DNA of 64,000 bases. Origin: Lucinisca nassula (Eukaryota; Mollusca; Bivalvia; Lucinida; Lucinidae). The number at the start of each line of letters is the position of its first letter. Within the stretch, counting starts at the first letter, position 1. The notes below the pieces were generated by a model, which had not been told where the DNA came from, ran no database searches, and saw only the letters and a program-made list of their open reading frames with translations. Location of the stretch: the NCBI GenBank assembly GCA_963580285.1, contig OY757013.1, positions 135,405,027 through 135,469,026 of the forward strand. Direction: 5' to 3'. Made by a program: the position numbers and the translations under genes. Shown here piece after piece: positions 49,785-58,899 of the stretch.

Positions 49785-50490
49785 TAGAATAGAAGTAGAG
49801 GCAATGATCAGGAATCGGTGCAATTAACCCTCCGCTCCCATCAGAGACACCAAAGGGAAAGCAACACAAACATGAAACAACAGACCCTAATTGAAACATC
49901 AATAGCGGAAAGCCAAAAGGACAGTTACTTTCCCACAAAATGGCCAATAGGCTATCCAAAATAAAATAATAAAGGCGACACAAACAGCCTAAGACAAACT
50001 ATAACAAAAATAAACCGCGACAGAAGAACCTTGTTGTAACGGTCAGCGGAAACGAATTCAACTTGTTGGCGCGCGCGCGTGTGTGTGTGTGTGTGGGGGG
50101 GGGGGGGTTGGGGGGGGGGTGTGAATTCGGGTTTAACGTCGCTTTCAACAATTTTTCAGTCATATCACGACGGTGTCTGGTTGCGACAGGGAGCTCAATG
50201 CTCACATTTATAGTGCTGCCTCACTGAAGTATCATGTCCCAGACACATTACATGATAACACACCCAGTCACATTATCCTGACACTGGATCGACCAGTCCT
50301 AGCTCTACCCCGTAAATCTGAGTGCCAAACGAGGAGCAGCTAGTACCATTTTTAACGACTTTGGTATGTCGCGGCCCGGGGTCGAACCCCAGACCTCCCG
50401 TTCCCCGGAGCGGACACTCTACCAACTGAGCTATCGGGGCCGGTAGGGTTGGGGGGGGGGGGGGGGGCTTAAATCAACTTTAGAACTTGG
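49785..50490 (+). repeat. Family M element split by a V SINE
   Basis: TAGAAGTAGAGGCAATGATC, AGGAATCGGTGCAATTAACC, CACCAAAGGGAAAGCAACAC, TCCCACAAAATGGCCAATAG, AACCGCGACAGAAGAACC and GTCAGCGGAAACGAATTCAA lead into the G-run. The V SINE follows, then the G-run again and CTTAAATCAACTTT. G-run lengths (50096-50119 and 50450-50467) may be inexact. Confidence 0.8.
50121..50444 (-). mobile_element. V tRNA-derived SINE, near full length
   Basis: In reverse the head is complete (ACCGGCCCCGATAGCTCAGT, then GGAGGTCTGGGGTTCGACCC) and the tail GTTAAACCCGAATTCACACC reaches a (GT)/(GC) tract at 50068-50095. It inserted into the G-run of an M element. Its duplication is probably part of the G-run (GGGTTGGGGGGG both sides). 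Confidence 0.9.
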
Positions 50491-50647
50491 TGTCATACAG
50501 TAGAAGCTTTGTTTGTCTTCTGTATCGACTCAATCAACACCATTTAGATCATGCGAACTACCTTTAATACCTCTTATTATTAATCTTGAATGAAATAAAA
50601 GTTATGTTTAATGAATTTCATTCTAGGAATATCGACAAGTCCTTTAT

Positions 50648-51128
50648 CACCACGAAAACACGCCCAGGATATGCTTCTGAACCCCTTTACCCATTCAGTA
50701 CCAAAAAACCCTAAAGGGGTACCTTGGCAAACAGTGCAGGCCCGGATCATAAGCCGCAGAACGCGGCGTCTGATCAGCTCATCCACTGTTTGCTAAAAGT
50801 TCAATCATTTTCCAAATAAATTTTGATGAAAGCACAACCTGACATCCCTAAATTTTGAAATGGACTCCTGTTATATATAAGGAGGAAGATTCCATTTGGT
50901 ACAAAAAGGGTTAAAGGCCACTTTCAGTTTTACTTACTCCTGCTCACAAACATAGATTGTGGGTACTCGTTAGAAGCGTCTCGCGAGACGGGCAAAACGA
51001 GTTCCCACAAATTAAGTTTTGAGCTGAAATTTGAAAATTATCAGAATTTAATTTTTATGTAAAAATCATATTTATTTGTTTTGGTGGTAAAGTACTCAGA
51101 CTATTTGAATAGGCATGGTTCGTAATGT
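50648..51128 (+). mobile_element. P MITE hosting a G MITE
   Basis: TCACCACGAAAACACGCCCA opens and TTGAATAGGCATGGTTCGTAATG closes. The stem is at 50952-51009 (GTACTCGTTAGAAGCGTCTC / GAGACGGGCAAAACGAGTTC), partly decayed. The G MITE 50685-50914 lies in its left body. Confidence 0.8.
50685..50914. mobile_element. G MITE, copy 2
   Basis: Ends are TTTACCCATTCAGTACC and GGTACAAAAAGGGTTAAA. It aligns with 40551-40773 across its length (TTGGCAAACAGTGCAGGCCC, GTCTGATCAG, TCATTTTCCAAATAAATTTT, CACAACCTGACATCCCTAAA). About 229 bp. Confidence 0.85.
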
Positions 51129-51440
51129 TGTCTGTCTGATATGTTTCTTGCAGTCAAACATAATGTTTAGAATCTGAAAAAGGGAATAAAATAATAATAC
51201 ACCAACGCAGCTGTGATTTGAGATGTTTTCGGATCCTTTAGTACTTAAGACCTTAATTGGCAGGCGACGCTATAACACTTAAGAGATTTACAGAAGATAT
51301 TTTCTGGTTAGAAACAAATCAATGACTTCCATAATCAACGGGTAATTTTATAGACACAGCTGCTTAAGGGATAAACCATTTGCAATACAGTAAACATATG
51401 TGGCGGATAAAACGATTCCCCACTCAAATGCAGACCACTA
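51129..51440. other. No recognised feature
   Basis: About 310 bp. No gene or repeat supported. Confidence 0.4.
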
Positions 51441-51452
51441 CAGTCTGGCGGT

Positions 51453-51651
51453 ACCGGCCCCGATAGCTCAGTTGGTAGAGTGTCCGCTCCGGGGAACGGG
51501 AGGTCACGGGGTCGTTCCCGGGCCGCGACATACCAAAGTCGTTAAAAATGGTACTAGCTGCTCCATAAAAGTGAGCATTGAGCTGCCTGTCGCAACCAAA
51601 CACCGTCGTGATATGACTGAAAATTTTTTTGAAAGCGACGTTAAACCCGAA

Positions 51652-51732
<81 letters not shown>

Positions 51733-51783
51733 GGCGGTTGATCGGACCTTTCTCTCAAGCCACCCCCCCCCACACACACACAG
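51453..51783 (+). mobile_element. V tRNA-derived SINE with long (CA)n tail
   Basis: The head is ACCGGCCCCGATAGCTCAGT, and the B-box is degenerate (CGGGGTCGTTCCCGG). About 135 bp of the body is missing after GGTACTAGCTGC. The tail CGACGTTAAACCCGAATCAC runs into (CA)n of about 37 units (51656-51730). AGTCTGGCGGT flanks at 51442-51452 and 51784-51794. Between the CA tract and the right flank a 50-bp host segment (GGCGGTTGATC...CTCTCAAGCC) is duplicated together with a short CA tract. Confidence 0.85.
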
Positions 51784-51839
51784 AGTCTGGCGGTTGATCT
51801 GACCTTTCTCTCAAGCCAACCCACAGACAATCATGCGGA

Positions 51840-52210
51840 AGTTCGCCAGAAATGGCAGAAAATATGTCAAACGTAAAAATCTCTATCTATTCGGCGTGCT
51901 TAGGCGTATTTGTTCGTGCTGTGAGTGCAAATATGATACTACATGCAGGGATAGCCGTTTGGCTGTTGTGTGGGATTTCCGCTTGTGATGTTTTTTTAGG
52001 AATGGGAACACCTTCAGGGGAGGCAACTCCTGCAAAAGTATTTTTCTCTCCCATGTCAATAGGGATCAACTCTTAAAGAAAAGAATTTGCTCCTGAGGAG
52101 CAAATTCTTTCCTTTATGGGTAGACGCCATTTTCAGTTGGACAATGCTTATAGAAGAGTGAACAGGAAGTTCCGAAAGTTGTATCCCTTTGACAATGGCG
52201 AGAAAATCTG
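51840..52210 (+). repeat. T palindromic repeat, copy 2
   Basis: The palindrome AAAGAATTTGCTCCT-G-AGGAGCAAATTCTTT at 52080-52110 has 15-bp arms without mismatch. ACAGGAAGTTCCGAAAGTTG and GACAATGGCGAGAAAA beyond it match copy 1 (29515-29835) in reverse. The 74-codon frame at 51852 lacks a recognisable family. Confidence 0.6.
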
Positions 52211-52409
52211 CCAGGTTTTCCCATTCCCCTTAATTATAGTGAAGTTTGTTTACGGCCTTTGTTGTCTCGGATGATAGCTGGAAGGTAGTTGATTCGAGTT
52301 CTGAGCGATACATTCGCTTCTATTTTCCATGGATGTGCATTAGTTTTGTTTTACTTTAATATGTTATCATTTCTTCCCACGATCATAAACTGTTGGACTC
52401 ATTAGACAA

Positions 52410-52556
52410 GAGAAACGCCAAAATGGCGTTATGGACGGGTTTGTCCAAGGTTAACCAAAAGGTAAACCTGGACGCTAGCGCCCGGCCGCACGGACATCGC
52501 TATTCTAAAGGACGGAATTATTCCCTGAAAAACCCGTCCAAAAACCAAGCAGAAAT
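52410..52556. mobile_element. D element, short form
   Basis: AACGCCAAAATGGCGTTATG and GGACGGGTTT start it, AAAAACCCGTCC ends it. Inside are GGTTAACCAAAAGGTAAACC (palindromic) and CGGACATCGCTATTCTAAAG. The same ends and interior occur at 56868-58320. Confidence 0.65.
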
Positions 52557-52815
52557 GAATACCGTGTGATGCAAGTTATGACTATACGAACTAACGCACA
52601 CTACCAGACAGGTGTGCATGCTATTTTATTTTTTTGTAAATCGCAGTTTTCGCAATATTATATAAAAATTGCAGTGTTTGGTTAGACCATGTGCGGATTC
52701 CACCTTCGATTCCAGCGACTCATTAATGCATTTTCTAGTGGTGAAATGTTCCATCTTTATTTGTAGGGCAAGTCCAGTTGTAATTTAAGAGGTCTACTGT
52801 TTCCCTTTTACTGTT
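52557..52815. other. No recognised feature
   Basis: About 260 bp between D and element B. No gene or repeat supported. Confidence 0.4.
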
Positions 52816-52929
52816 TTAGCTCACCTGACCGAAGGTCATGGTAAGCTTTTGTGACTGTGAGATGTCCGGCGTCGTCGTGCGTCGTCCATCCTGCGTCGAC
52901 CGTGCGTAAACTTTTATTGTGAAGTCCGT

Positions 52930-54225
52930 GCGCAAACTGTTATTGTGAACACACTTGAGGTCACAGTTTTGGGCCAATGATCATCAAACTTGGTCAGAAT
53001 AATCGTCTTGACAATATCTCGGTCAGATTCGAACATGGATCATGTTGGGTCAAAAATTAGGTCAGTAGGTCAAACCATAGAAAAACATTGTGAACACACT
53101 ATAGGCCACAATTTGGGTCTGATCAACATCAAAATTGCTCAGAATGATCATCCTGACAATATCTCGGTAAAGTTCGAATATGTGTTATGTCGGGTCAAAA
53201 TCTAGGTCAGTAGGTCAAATCATTTAAAAATATTGTGAACACACTAGAGGCATCATTTTGGTTTGATCATCATCAAATATGCTCCGAATGATCATCCTGA
53301 CAATATATCAGTTAAGTTTGAACATGGGTCATGTCGGGTCAAAACGTACGTCAGTAGGTCAAATAATAGAAAATTCTGGTGAAAACACTAGAGGCCATTC
53401 TTTGGTCCTAACATCATCAAGCTTGCTCACAATCATCATCTTGACAATACCTAGGTCATGTTCGAATATGGGTCATGTCGGATCAAACAGTAGGTCAATA
53501 GGTCAAATCATAGAAAAATCTGGTGAACACACTCGAGGCCACAGTTTTGGTCATTAACCTCGCTCAGAATGATCACCTTGACAATATATCGGTCAAATTC
53601 GAATATGGATCATGTGGGGTCAAAGAGTAGGTCAGGAGGTCAAATCATAGAAAAACCTTGTGAACACACTAGAGGCCACAGTTTTAATCTGAGTATCATC
53701 AAACTTGCTCAGAATGATCATCTTCACAATATCTAAGTCAAGTTCGAATATGGGTCATGGCGGATCAAAATGTAGGTCAAATCATTGAAAACATTGTGAA
53801 CCCACTAGAGGCCACAATTTTAGTCCAGTAATCATCAAACTTGCTCAGAATGATCTTCTTGACAAAATCTTGGTCAAGTTTGAACATGGGTAATGTCTGG
53901 TGAAAACGTAGGTCAGTAGGTCAAATCATAGGAAAACCTTCTGAACACACTAGAGGCCACAGTTTTGGTCTGATCCTCATAAAACTTGCCCATAATGATC
54001 ATATTGACAATACCTAGGTCAAGTTTAAATATGGGTCATGTTGGGTAAAAAGTAGGTCTGCCGGGCAAATCATAGAAAATTGTTGTGAACACTCTAGAGG
54101 CCACAGTTTTGCGTCCAATCATCATGAAACTTGCCCAGAATGAACATCTGGGCAATATCTCAGTCAAGTTCAAGTATGGGTCATGTCAAATCAAAAAGTA
54201 GATCAGTAGGTTATTTTGTCATAAC
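52930..54225. repeat. 145-bp satellite array in element B
   Basis: Nine units. The landmark GTGAACACACTAGAGGCCAC starts at 52945, 53090, 53235, 53379, 53523, 53660, 53796, 53940 and 54085 (steps 136-145). Units also carry ATCATCAAACTTGCTCAGAA, TGATCATCTTGACAATATCT and AGGTCAGTAGGTCAAATCAT. Confidence 0.92.
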
Positions 54226-55790
54226 TTTTGAACCGACCATTTGAGAGAGAGCCTTCATATTTGGCTTGTAGGTTCCTTGTGACAAAGCTTCCCATTCTTA
54301 CAAAAAAACATTCGACATGTGACCTTGACCTACTTTAAAATAACTATTGAACCATTTGAGATAGAGCCTTCATATTTGGCATGTCGGTTCATTGCGACAA
54401 GGGCTTCCTATTCATTCATAAAATGATCTGTGACCTTGACCTTGACCTAATTTATCATAACTTTTGAACCATTTCAGAAAGAGTCTTCATATTTGGCACA
54501 CATGTGCCTTATGACAAGGTCTTCACCCATACAAAAATCTTGTCCTATGACCTTGACCGTTGACTTACTTTGTAATAACTTTTGAAGCATTTAAGATACA
54601 GCCATCAAATTTGGCATGTATGTACCCTGTGTCAAGTACTTCCAATTTATACAAAAATGACATGTGACCTTGACCTTGGTATGTGACCTACTTTATCATA
54701 ACTTTTGAACCATTTGAGATAGAACCTTCATATTTGGCATAAACGTTCCTTGTGACAAGGACGTCCCACCCATGCAAAACGTTTTTACCTGTGACAATGA
54801 CCTTTGACCTACTTTCTCATAACTTTTGCACTATTTAAGATATAGACTTCATATTTGGCATGTAGGTTCCTTGTGACAAGGGCTGCCAACCCATACAAAA
54901 CTTTGACCTATGACCTTGATCCTTGACCTACTTGGTCATGACTTTAATCAATTTTACGTAAAGCCTTCATATTTGACATGTAACTTCCCTGTGATAAGGG
55001 CTTCCCACTCATAGAAAAATTTTGACCAGCTTTGTCATAACTTTTGAACATTTTGAAATACAGCTTTCATATTTAGGATGTAGGTTCCTTGTGACAATTG
55101 CTTCCCACATATACAAAAAATCATCTGTGACCTTGACGTGTGACCTACTTTATCATAACTGTTTAACCATTTGAGATCGAGCCTTCATATTTTGCATGTA
55201 TGTTCCTTCTGGCGAGGGCCTCCCACCCATGCAAACATTTTGCAACTGTTGCATTGACCTTTGACCTATTTTATCATAACTTTTTAACCATTTGAGATAC
55301 AGCCTTCATATTTGGCATATATGTTCCTTCTAAAAAAATGTACCTGTGACCTTGACCTTTGACCTACTTTGACAAAACATTTGAACCATTTTAGATAGAG
55401 CCTTCATATTTAGCATGAAGCTTCCTTGTGACAAGGCCTTCTCACCCAAACACAACTTTTGACCTGTGACCTTGACCTTTGACCTTTTTGTCATAACTTT
55501 TAACCATTAAGGTAGAGCCTTCGTATGTGGCATGTAGGTTCCTTGTGACAAGGTCTTCCAACTCATGCAAAACATTTTGACCTGTGACTTTGACCTGTGA
55601 CCTACTTAATCATAATCTTTGAACCATTTGAGATAGAGCCTTCAAGGGCTTCACAACTATACCAAAATGTTGACCTGTGACCTTTACTTTTAATCTACTT
55701 TAACATAACTTTTGAACCACTTGAGATAGAGCCTTCATATTTGGCATGCATGTTCCTTCTGACAAGGTCCTTACTATATTACCGACCAAT
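54226..55790. repeat. 110-125-bp satellite array in element B
   Basis: About 13 units. CATAACTTTTGAACCATTTG, GATAGAGCCTTCATATTTGG, CATGTAGGTTCCTTGTGACA and TGACCTGTGACCTTGACC recur in fixed order, for example near 54230, 54341, 54456, 54573, 54697 and 54818. The TGACCT-rich segment varies most in length. No sequence relation to the neighbouring 145-bp array is evident. Confidence 0.9.
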
Positions 55791-55855
55791 TCATTTCTAT
55801 GGTGTGGACCAGGCGAGCGATCCAGGGCCATTAAGGTCCTCTTGTTTTATATAAC

Positions 55856-56490
55856 ATGGGCCCCGTCAAGCGATTTTGGTACGATTCGCCTATGCGAACA
55901 GTGAAGGTTCAGGCGAGCCTGCGCATCCGCGCAGTCTCGCCAGAACCTTCGCTGTTCGCTCATACAAGCAGTGAATCAGGAGGAACCTTCAGACAGAAAG
56001 CCATATCCCTGGCCCCTCTGAATGGCTGGGCATGCGCAGTTAAAATTTGTCATGACGAAATGCTCGAAGACACAAATTCGCTTGGCGGGGCTCACATCAT
56101 CTTAATCGGGTCTGTACTGTTTGCATATGTCCCTATCATGGGTTTCCAGGAAGTTTCCCGCTTTGCGACAAGAGATAGTCGATATGAAAAGGGTGAACCC
56201 CGCTAAAACTAGCATTTTCAGAGGACACATCACGACAACATTCCTATATGGGCCCCGTCAAGCGATTTTGGTACTCATCGCCTATGCGAGCAGTGAAGGT
56301 TCAGGCGAGCCTGCGCATCCGCGCAGTCTCGCCAGAACCTTCGCTGCTCGCTCATACAAGCAGTGAATCAAGAGGAACCGTCAGACAGAAAGCGATATCC
56401 CTGGCCCCTCTGAATGGTTGGGCATGCACAGTTAAAATTTGTCATGACGGAATGCTAGAAGACACAAATTCCCTTGGCGGGGCTCATGTG
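55856..56490 (+). repeat. Direct duplication with Z palindromes
   Basis: Two copies of about 240 bp offset by 392 bp: 55856-56095 and 56248-56487. Each begins ATGGGCCCCGTCAAGCGATT. Each contains a Z palindrome (GTGAAGGTTCAGGCGAGCCT / AGTCTCGCCAGAACCTTCGC) and then CCCTGGCCCCTCTGAATGG and AATTTGTCATGACG. The 152-bp segment between them is not duplicated. Similar 96-116-codon frames in both copies reflect the duplication; no protein family is recognised. Confidence 0.85.
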
Positions 56491-56728
56491 ATTTTGACCC
56501 CATTAAACCCCACTTTCTATATTACAACCAGGGTATAAATTATTTTTCGTATTCCTGCTCATAAACATAGATTATGGGTACTTGTTATAACCACCTCGCA
56601 CTTAAAAGTACCCACAATCTATGTTTTGTGCAAAAGTATAATAAATCTCAGATTTTGATAACTGAACATTGTCGTTTTTGGGTGGTTAAATTTTCAATAT
56701 ATTTGAATAGGCGTGTTTTCGTAAAGAA
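56487..56728 (+). mobile_element. P foldback MITE, left end missing
   Basis: GATTTTGACCCCATTAAACC, a reduced stem (56570-56622: GGGTACTTGTTATAACCACC / AAAAGTACCCACAATC) and TTGAATAGGCGTGTTTTCGTAA. It adjoins a second, very degenerate P-like stem at 56740-56860. Confidence 0.7.
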
Positions 56729-56914
56729 TTCGTCCAATCATATATTGTATGTGTATGTTAGAACCGAGTCGGTTAGGTCGCATACCAATAACCAATGTTT
56801 TGAGGGCAAAAGTAAAGGAATAATATATGCCCGCGTAAACACCCGTCTTATTTTCTCTACAAGAAAAATGCCTAATGGCATTATGGACGGTTTTTTTTTT
56901 TTCAATACGGTTAG

Positions 56915-57215
56915 GATGGTGGTGGCATGGGTGGACTAGGGGTGGGTGTGCTGGTGTGGGGTAGGGTGGGGGTGGAGTGGGTTAGGAGTCGGGTGGGACG
57001 GGGTGGAATTTGTGGTGGGGTGGGGTGTGGGGTGGGATGGGGTGTGGTGGGGTTGTGGGGTGGGCTAGGGTGGGTGGGATGGGGTGAGGTCGGGCAAGGT
57101 GGGGAGTGATGGGATGGGGTGGGGTTGGGGGTGGATTGGGGTTGTTTTGGGATGAGGGTGGGGTGGGGTTGTGGGGTAGGGTATGCTAGGGTAGGGTGGG
57201 GTGGGTAGGGTATGT
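56915..57215 (+). repeat. G-rich minisatellite
   Basis: About 300 bp of GGGGTGGG/GGGGTTGGG-type sequence with strong strand asymmetry (few C on the plus strand). Units are variable in length. Predicted to form G-quadruplexes (inference). Proline-rich frames on the minus strand are artefacts. Confidence 0.9.
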
Positions 57216-57745
57216 ATGTAAAACTAAGTATGCATGTATGTACAGAACAAATGCAATATCCTAACCCAGTAACAACTTTTTGTGGAGGGGGGGGGGGGTA
57301 TGATTTGTTCATGTGTTTTAAGAAGAAAAAAAGATAAAGTTTTTTTTTTCTATTTTTAGCTCTGGTGGACACTGATTTTAGCGATTTTGAAAAAGGGTCA
57401 CCTAATGAACATTTCTGTATGTATGTAAAACTATGTATGCATGTATGTACAGAACAAATGCAATATCCTAACCCAGTAACAACTTTTGGGGGGGGGGGGG
57501 GGGGTTGATTTGTTTATGTGTTTTACGAAGGAAAAAAAAATAAAGTTTTTTTTTTTTTCTATTTTTAGCTCTAGTGGCCACTGATTTAGCAATTTTGAAA
57601 AAGGGTCACCTAATGAACATTTCTGTAAAATAATTTTGAAATCGGGCCATTATCCCAGGAGGAGATGCCGTTTAAAGAAATTGTTGACGGACGACGGATA
57701 TCAACTCACCTTGAGCACTTTGTGCTCAGGTGAGCTAAAAAAAGA
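57216..57745 (+). mobile_element. Element E: short relative of A/B/C
   Basis: The right end is GTTGACGGACGACGGATATC, then a hairpin (CACCTTGAGCAC / GTGCTCAGGTG) and TGAGCTAAAA, which is the A-type terminus. The interior has two copies of a roughly 200-bp segment (57219-57415 and 57417-57622) with GTATGTACAGAACAAATGCA, a G-run, CTATTTTTAGCTCT and AAAGGGTCACCTAATGAACA. The left terminus of the AACAAGAGG type is absent. Confidence 0.68.
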
Positions 57746-57940
57746 ACGAAAAAAAAGAAAAAAAAAAGAAAATTCCATGCCTGTGCATACATGTATGTAT
57801 TATTACTAGCAACTATCAGGGGAGGAAGATAATAATTGTTCATATGTGTTTATGGAGAAGAAAAGAAAAATAAAGGAAAAAAAAGAATGAAAAAAGAAAG
57901 AAAACAAAAAAGAACAAAAAAAGAACAAAAAAAAAAAAAA
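57746..57940 (+). repeat. A-rich purine tract
   Basis: (GAAAA)n-type purine sequence at 57735-57772 and 57855-57940. The second stretch adjoins the SINE head in the position expected for a reversed tail or flank. Confidence 0.7.
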
Positions 57941-57943
57941 ATG

Positions 57944-58036
57944 TCTCCACCGGGGTTTGAACTCACGCCCCTCAGATTCATAGTATACAATAGGATTCGT
58001 AGTCCAGCACTCTATCCACTACACTGGCATTTGAAA
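57944..58036 (-). mobile_element. tRNA-derived SINE head
   Basis: In reverse: CCAGTGTAGTGGATAGAGTG (A-box), CTGGACTACGAATCC, GGGGCGTGAGTTCAAACCCC (B-box). It is longer than a tRNA between the boxes because of extra ATTGTATACTATGA sequence, so a SINE head and not a gene. Confidence 0.7.
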
Positions 58037-58320
58037 AAAGGTTAACCAAAAGGTAAACCTGAAAAACACAAGTTTGAAAAATGACAATTTCCGCCAAAAT
58101 TTTAGTCTTTTGCGCCATTTATAATACATGAAAGCGGTACCTCCACTTATGCATCAGTCCTGATATTAAAACAATCTGCTACAGAATAGATGAAAAATAT
58201 CACTTTGAAAAAAAGGTTAACCAAAAGGTAAACCTGGGACGACGCCCGCCCGCCCTCCCGCCCGCCCGCCCGGACATCGCTATTTTAAAGGACGGATTTT
58301 TTTTAAAAACCCGTCCAATA

Positions 58321-58780
58321 AAAAGTGGGATTTAGACGGAACTGTTATCCTTACTTTTATCCGGGTGTTAAATGGAGTCGTTTTGTTCCCTATTTATAAA
58401 GGAGTGTACCCTCGTATAATAAACATCTTTTGATTTAATACGCGTTTATTTGTTAGCGAAAAACTGTTTGCAATGAGCTGCCTGCATTAAGAGTATAAAG
58501 AATCGTCATACACATAAAATCTTCCTGCTGACAGCTTGGGTCAAGCCCATTTCTAATTAAAAGGGTGTCTGAATCATTTGCTTCATGTTTTACGAATATC
58601 CAAGTATTTTGAGCAAACAATAATAATAATAACGCGTTCTTTGTCGTCAGATCTGGGTATTCATGGTTTGATAGTCTCTGTGTTAGAGGATGCTATGCAC
58701 ATATGGGGTAAAGGCTGCCTCCCTGGCACGTGGATTAAAATGTTCGGTTATTCAGGATGTTGACACATTTCTAACAGAAA
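58321..58780. other. No recognised feature
   Basis: About 460 bp with a small P2-like block at the start (AAAAAGTGGGATTTAGACGG). No gene supported. Confidence 0.4.
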
Positions 58781-58899
58781 AATATGAAGAGGCCCATGGG
58801 CCACTATGTTCACCAGAGCTCAGGCGGTCACTGCCTTCTGGCAGCCATGTATGGTTTTAATAAATCAATTATAAAGTCTCCCAAATGAACCACTATTCC

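Larger units (their letters stand above)
52816..55850 (-). mobile_element. Element B: satellite-carrying element (inverted)
   Basis: At left, TTTTAGCTCACCTGACCGAA is the reverse of the right terminus of element A (TTCGG-CAGGTGAGCTAAAA), followed by a GTCGTCGTGCGTCGTCC block. At right, GGACCAGGCGAGCGATCCAG-GGCCATTAAGGTCCTCTTGTT is the reverse of A's left terminus (AACAAGAGGACC...GGTCCTGTATCGCTCACCTG). Between them lie two different arrays, a 145-bp array (52930-54225) and a 110-125-bp array (54226-55790). There is no coding potential; frames at 52990-53557 are satellite translations. Confidence 0.75.
56868..58320. mobile_element. D element, long composite form
   Basis: The left end, TGCCTAATGGCATTATGGAC plus GGTTTTTTT, and the right end AAAAACCCGTCCAATA match the short D element (52410-52556), as do GGTTAACCAAAAGGTAAACC (58039 and 58215) and CGGACATCGCTATTTTAAAG (58272). 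The interior contains a G-rich minisatellite, element E and a SINE head, so it is either a D copy with several insertions or two D copies framing other elements. Confidence 0.55.

Noticed and set aside
37900..51520. tRNA genes at the heads of V SINEs and other tRNA-like segments
   Set aside because: A and B boxes are present, but acceptor and anticodon stems do not pair and each is fused to a conserved SINE body with target duplications.
51400..51830. Frames with poly-HT or poly-VC
   Set aside because: Translation of the (CA)n tail of a V SINE.
52990..53557. Frames with repeated NMDHVGSK-like phrases
   Set aside because: Satellite translation in element B; periodicity equals the DNA unit.
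56911..57372. Proline-rich 153-codon frame on the minus strand
   Set aside because: Translation of a G-rich minisatellite, with no start context or domain.
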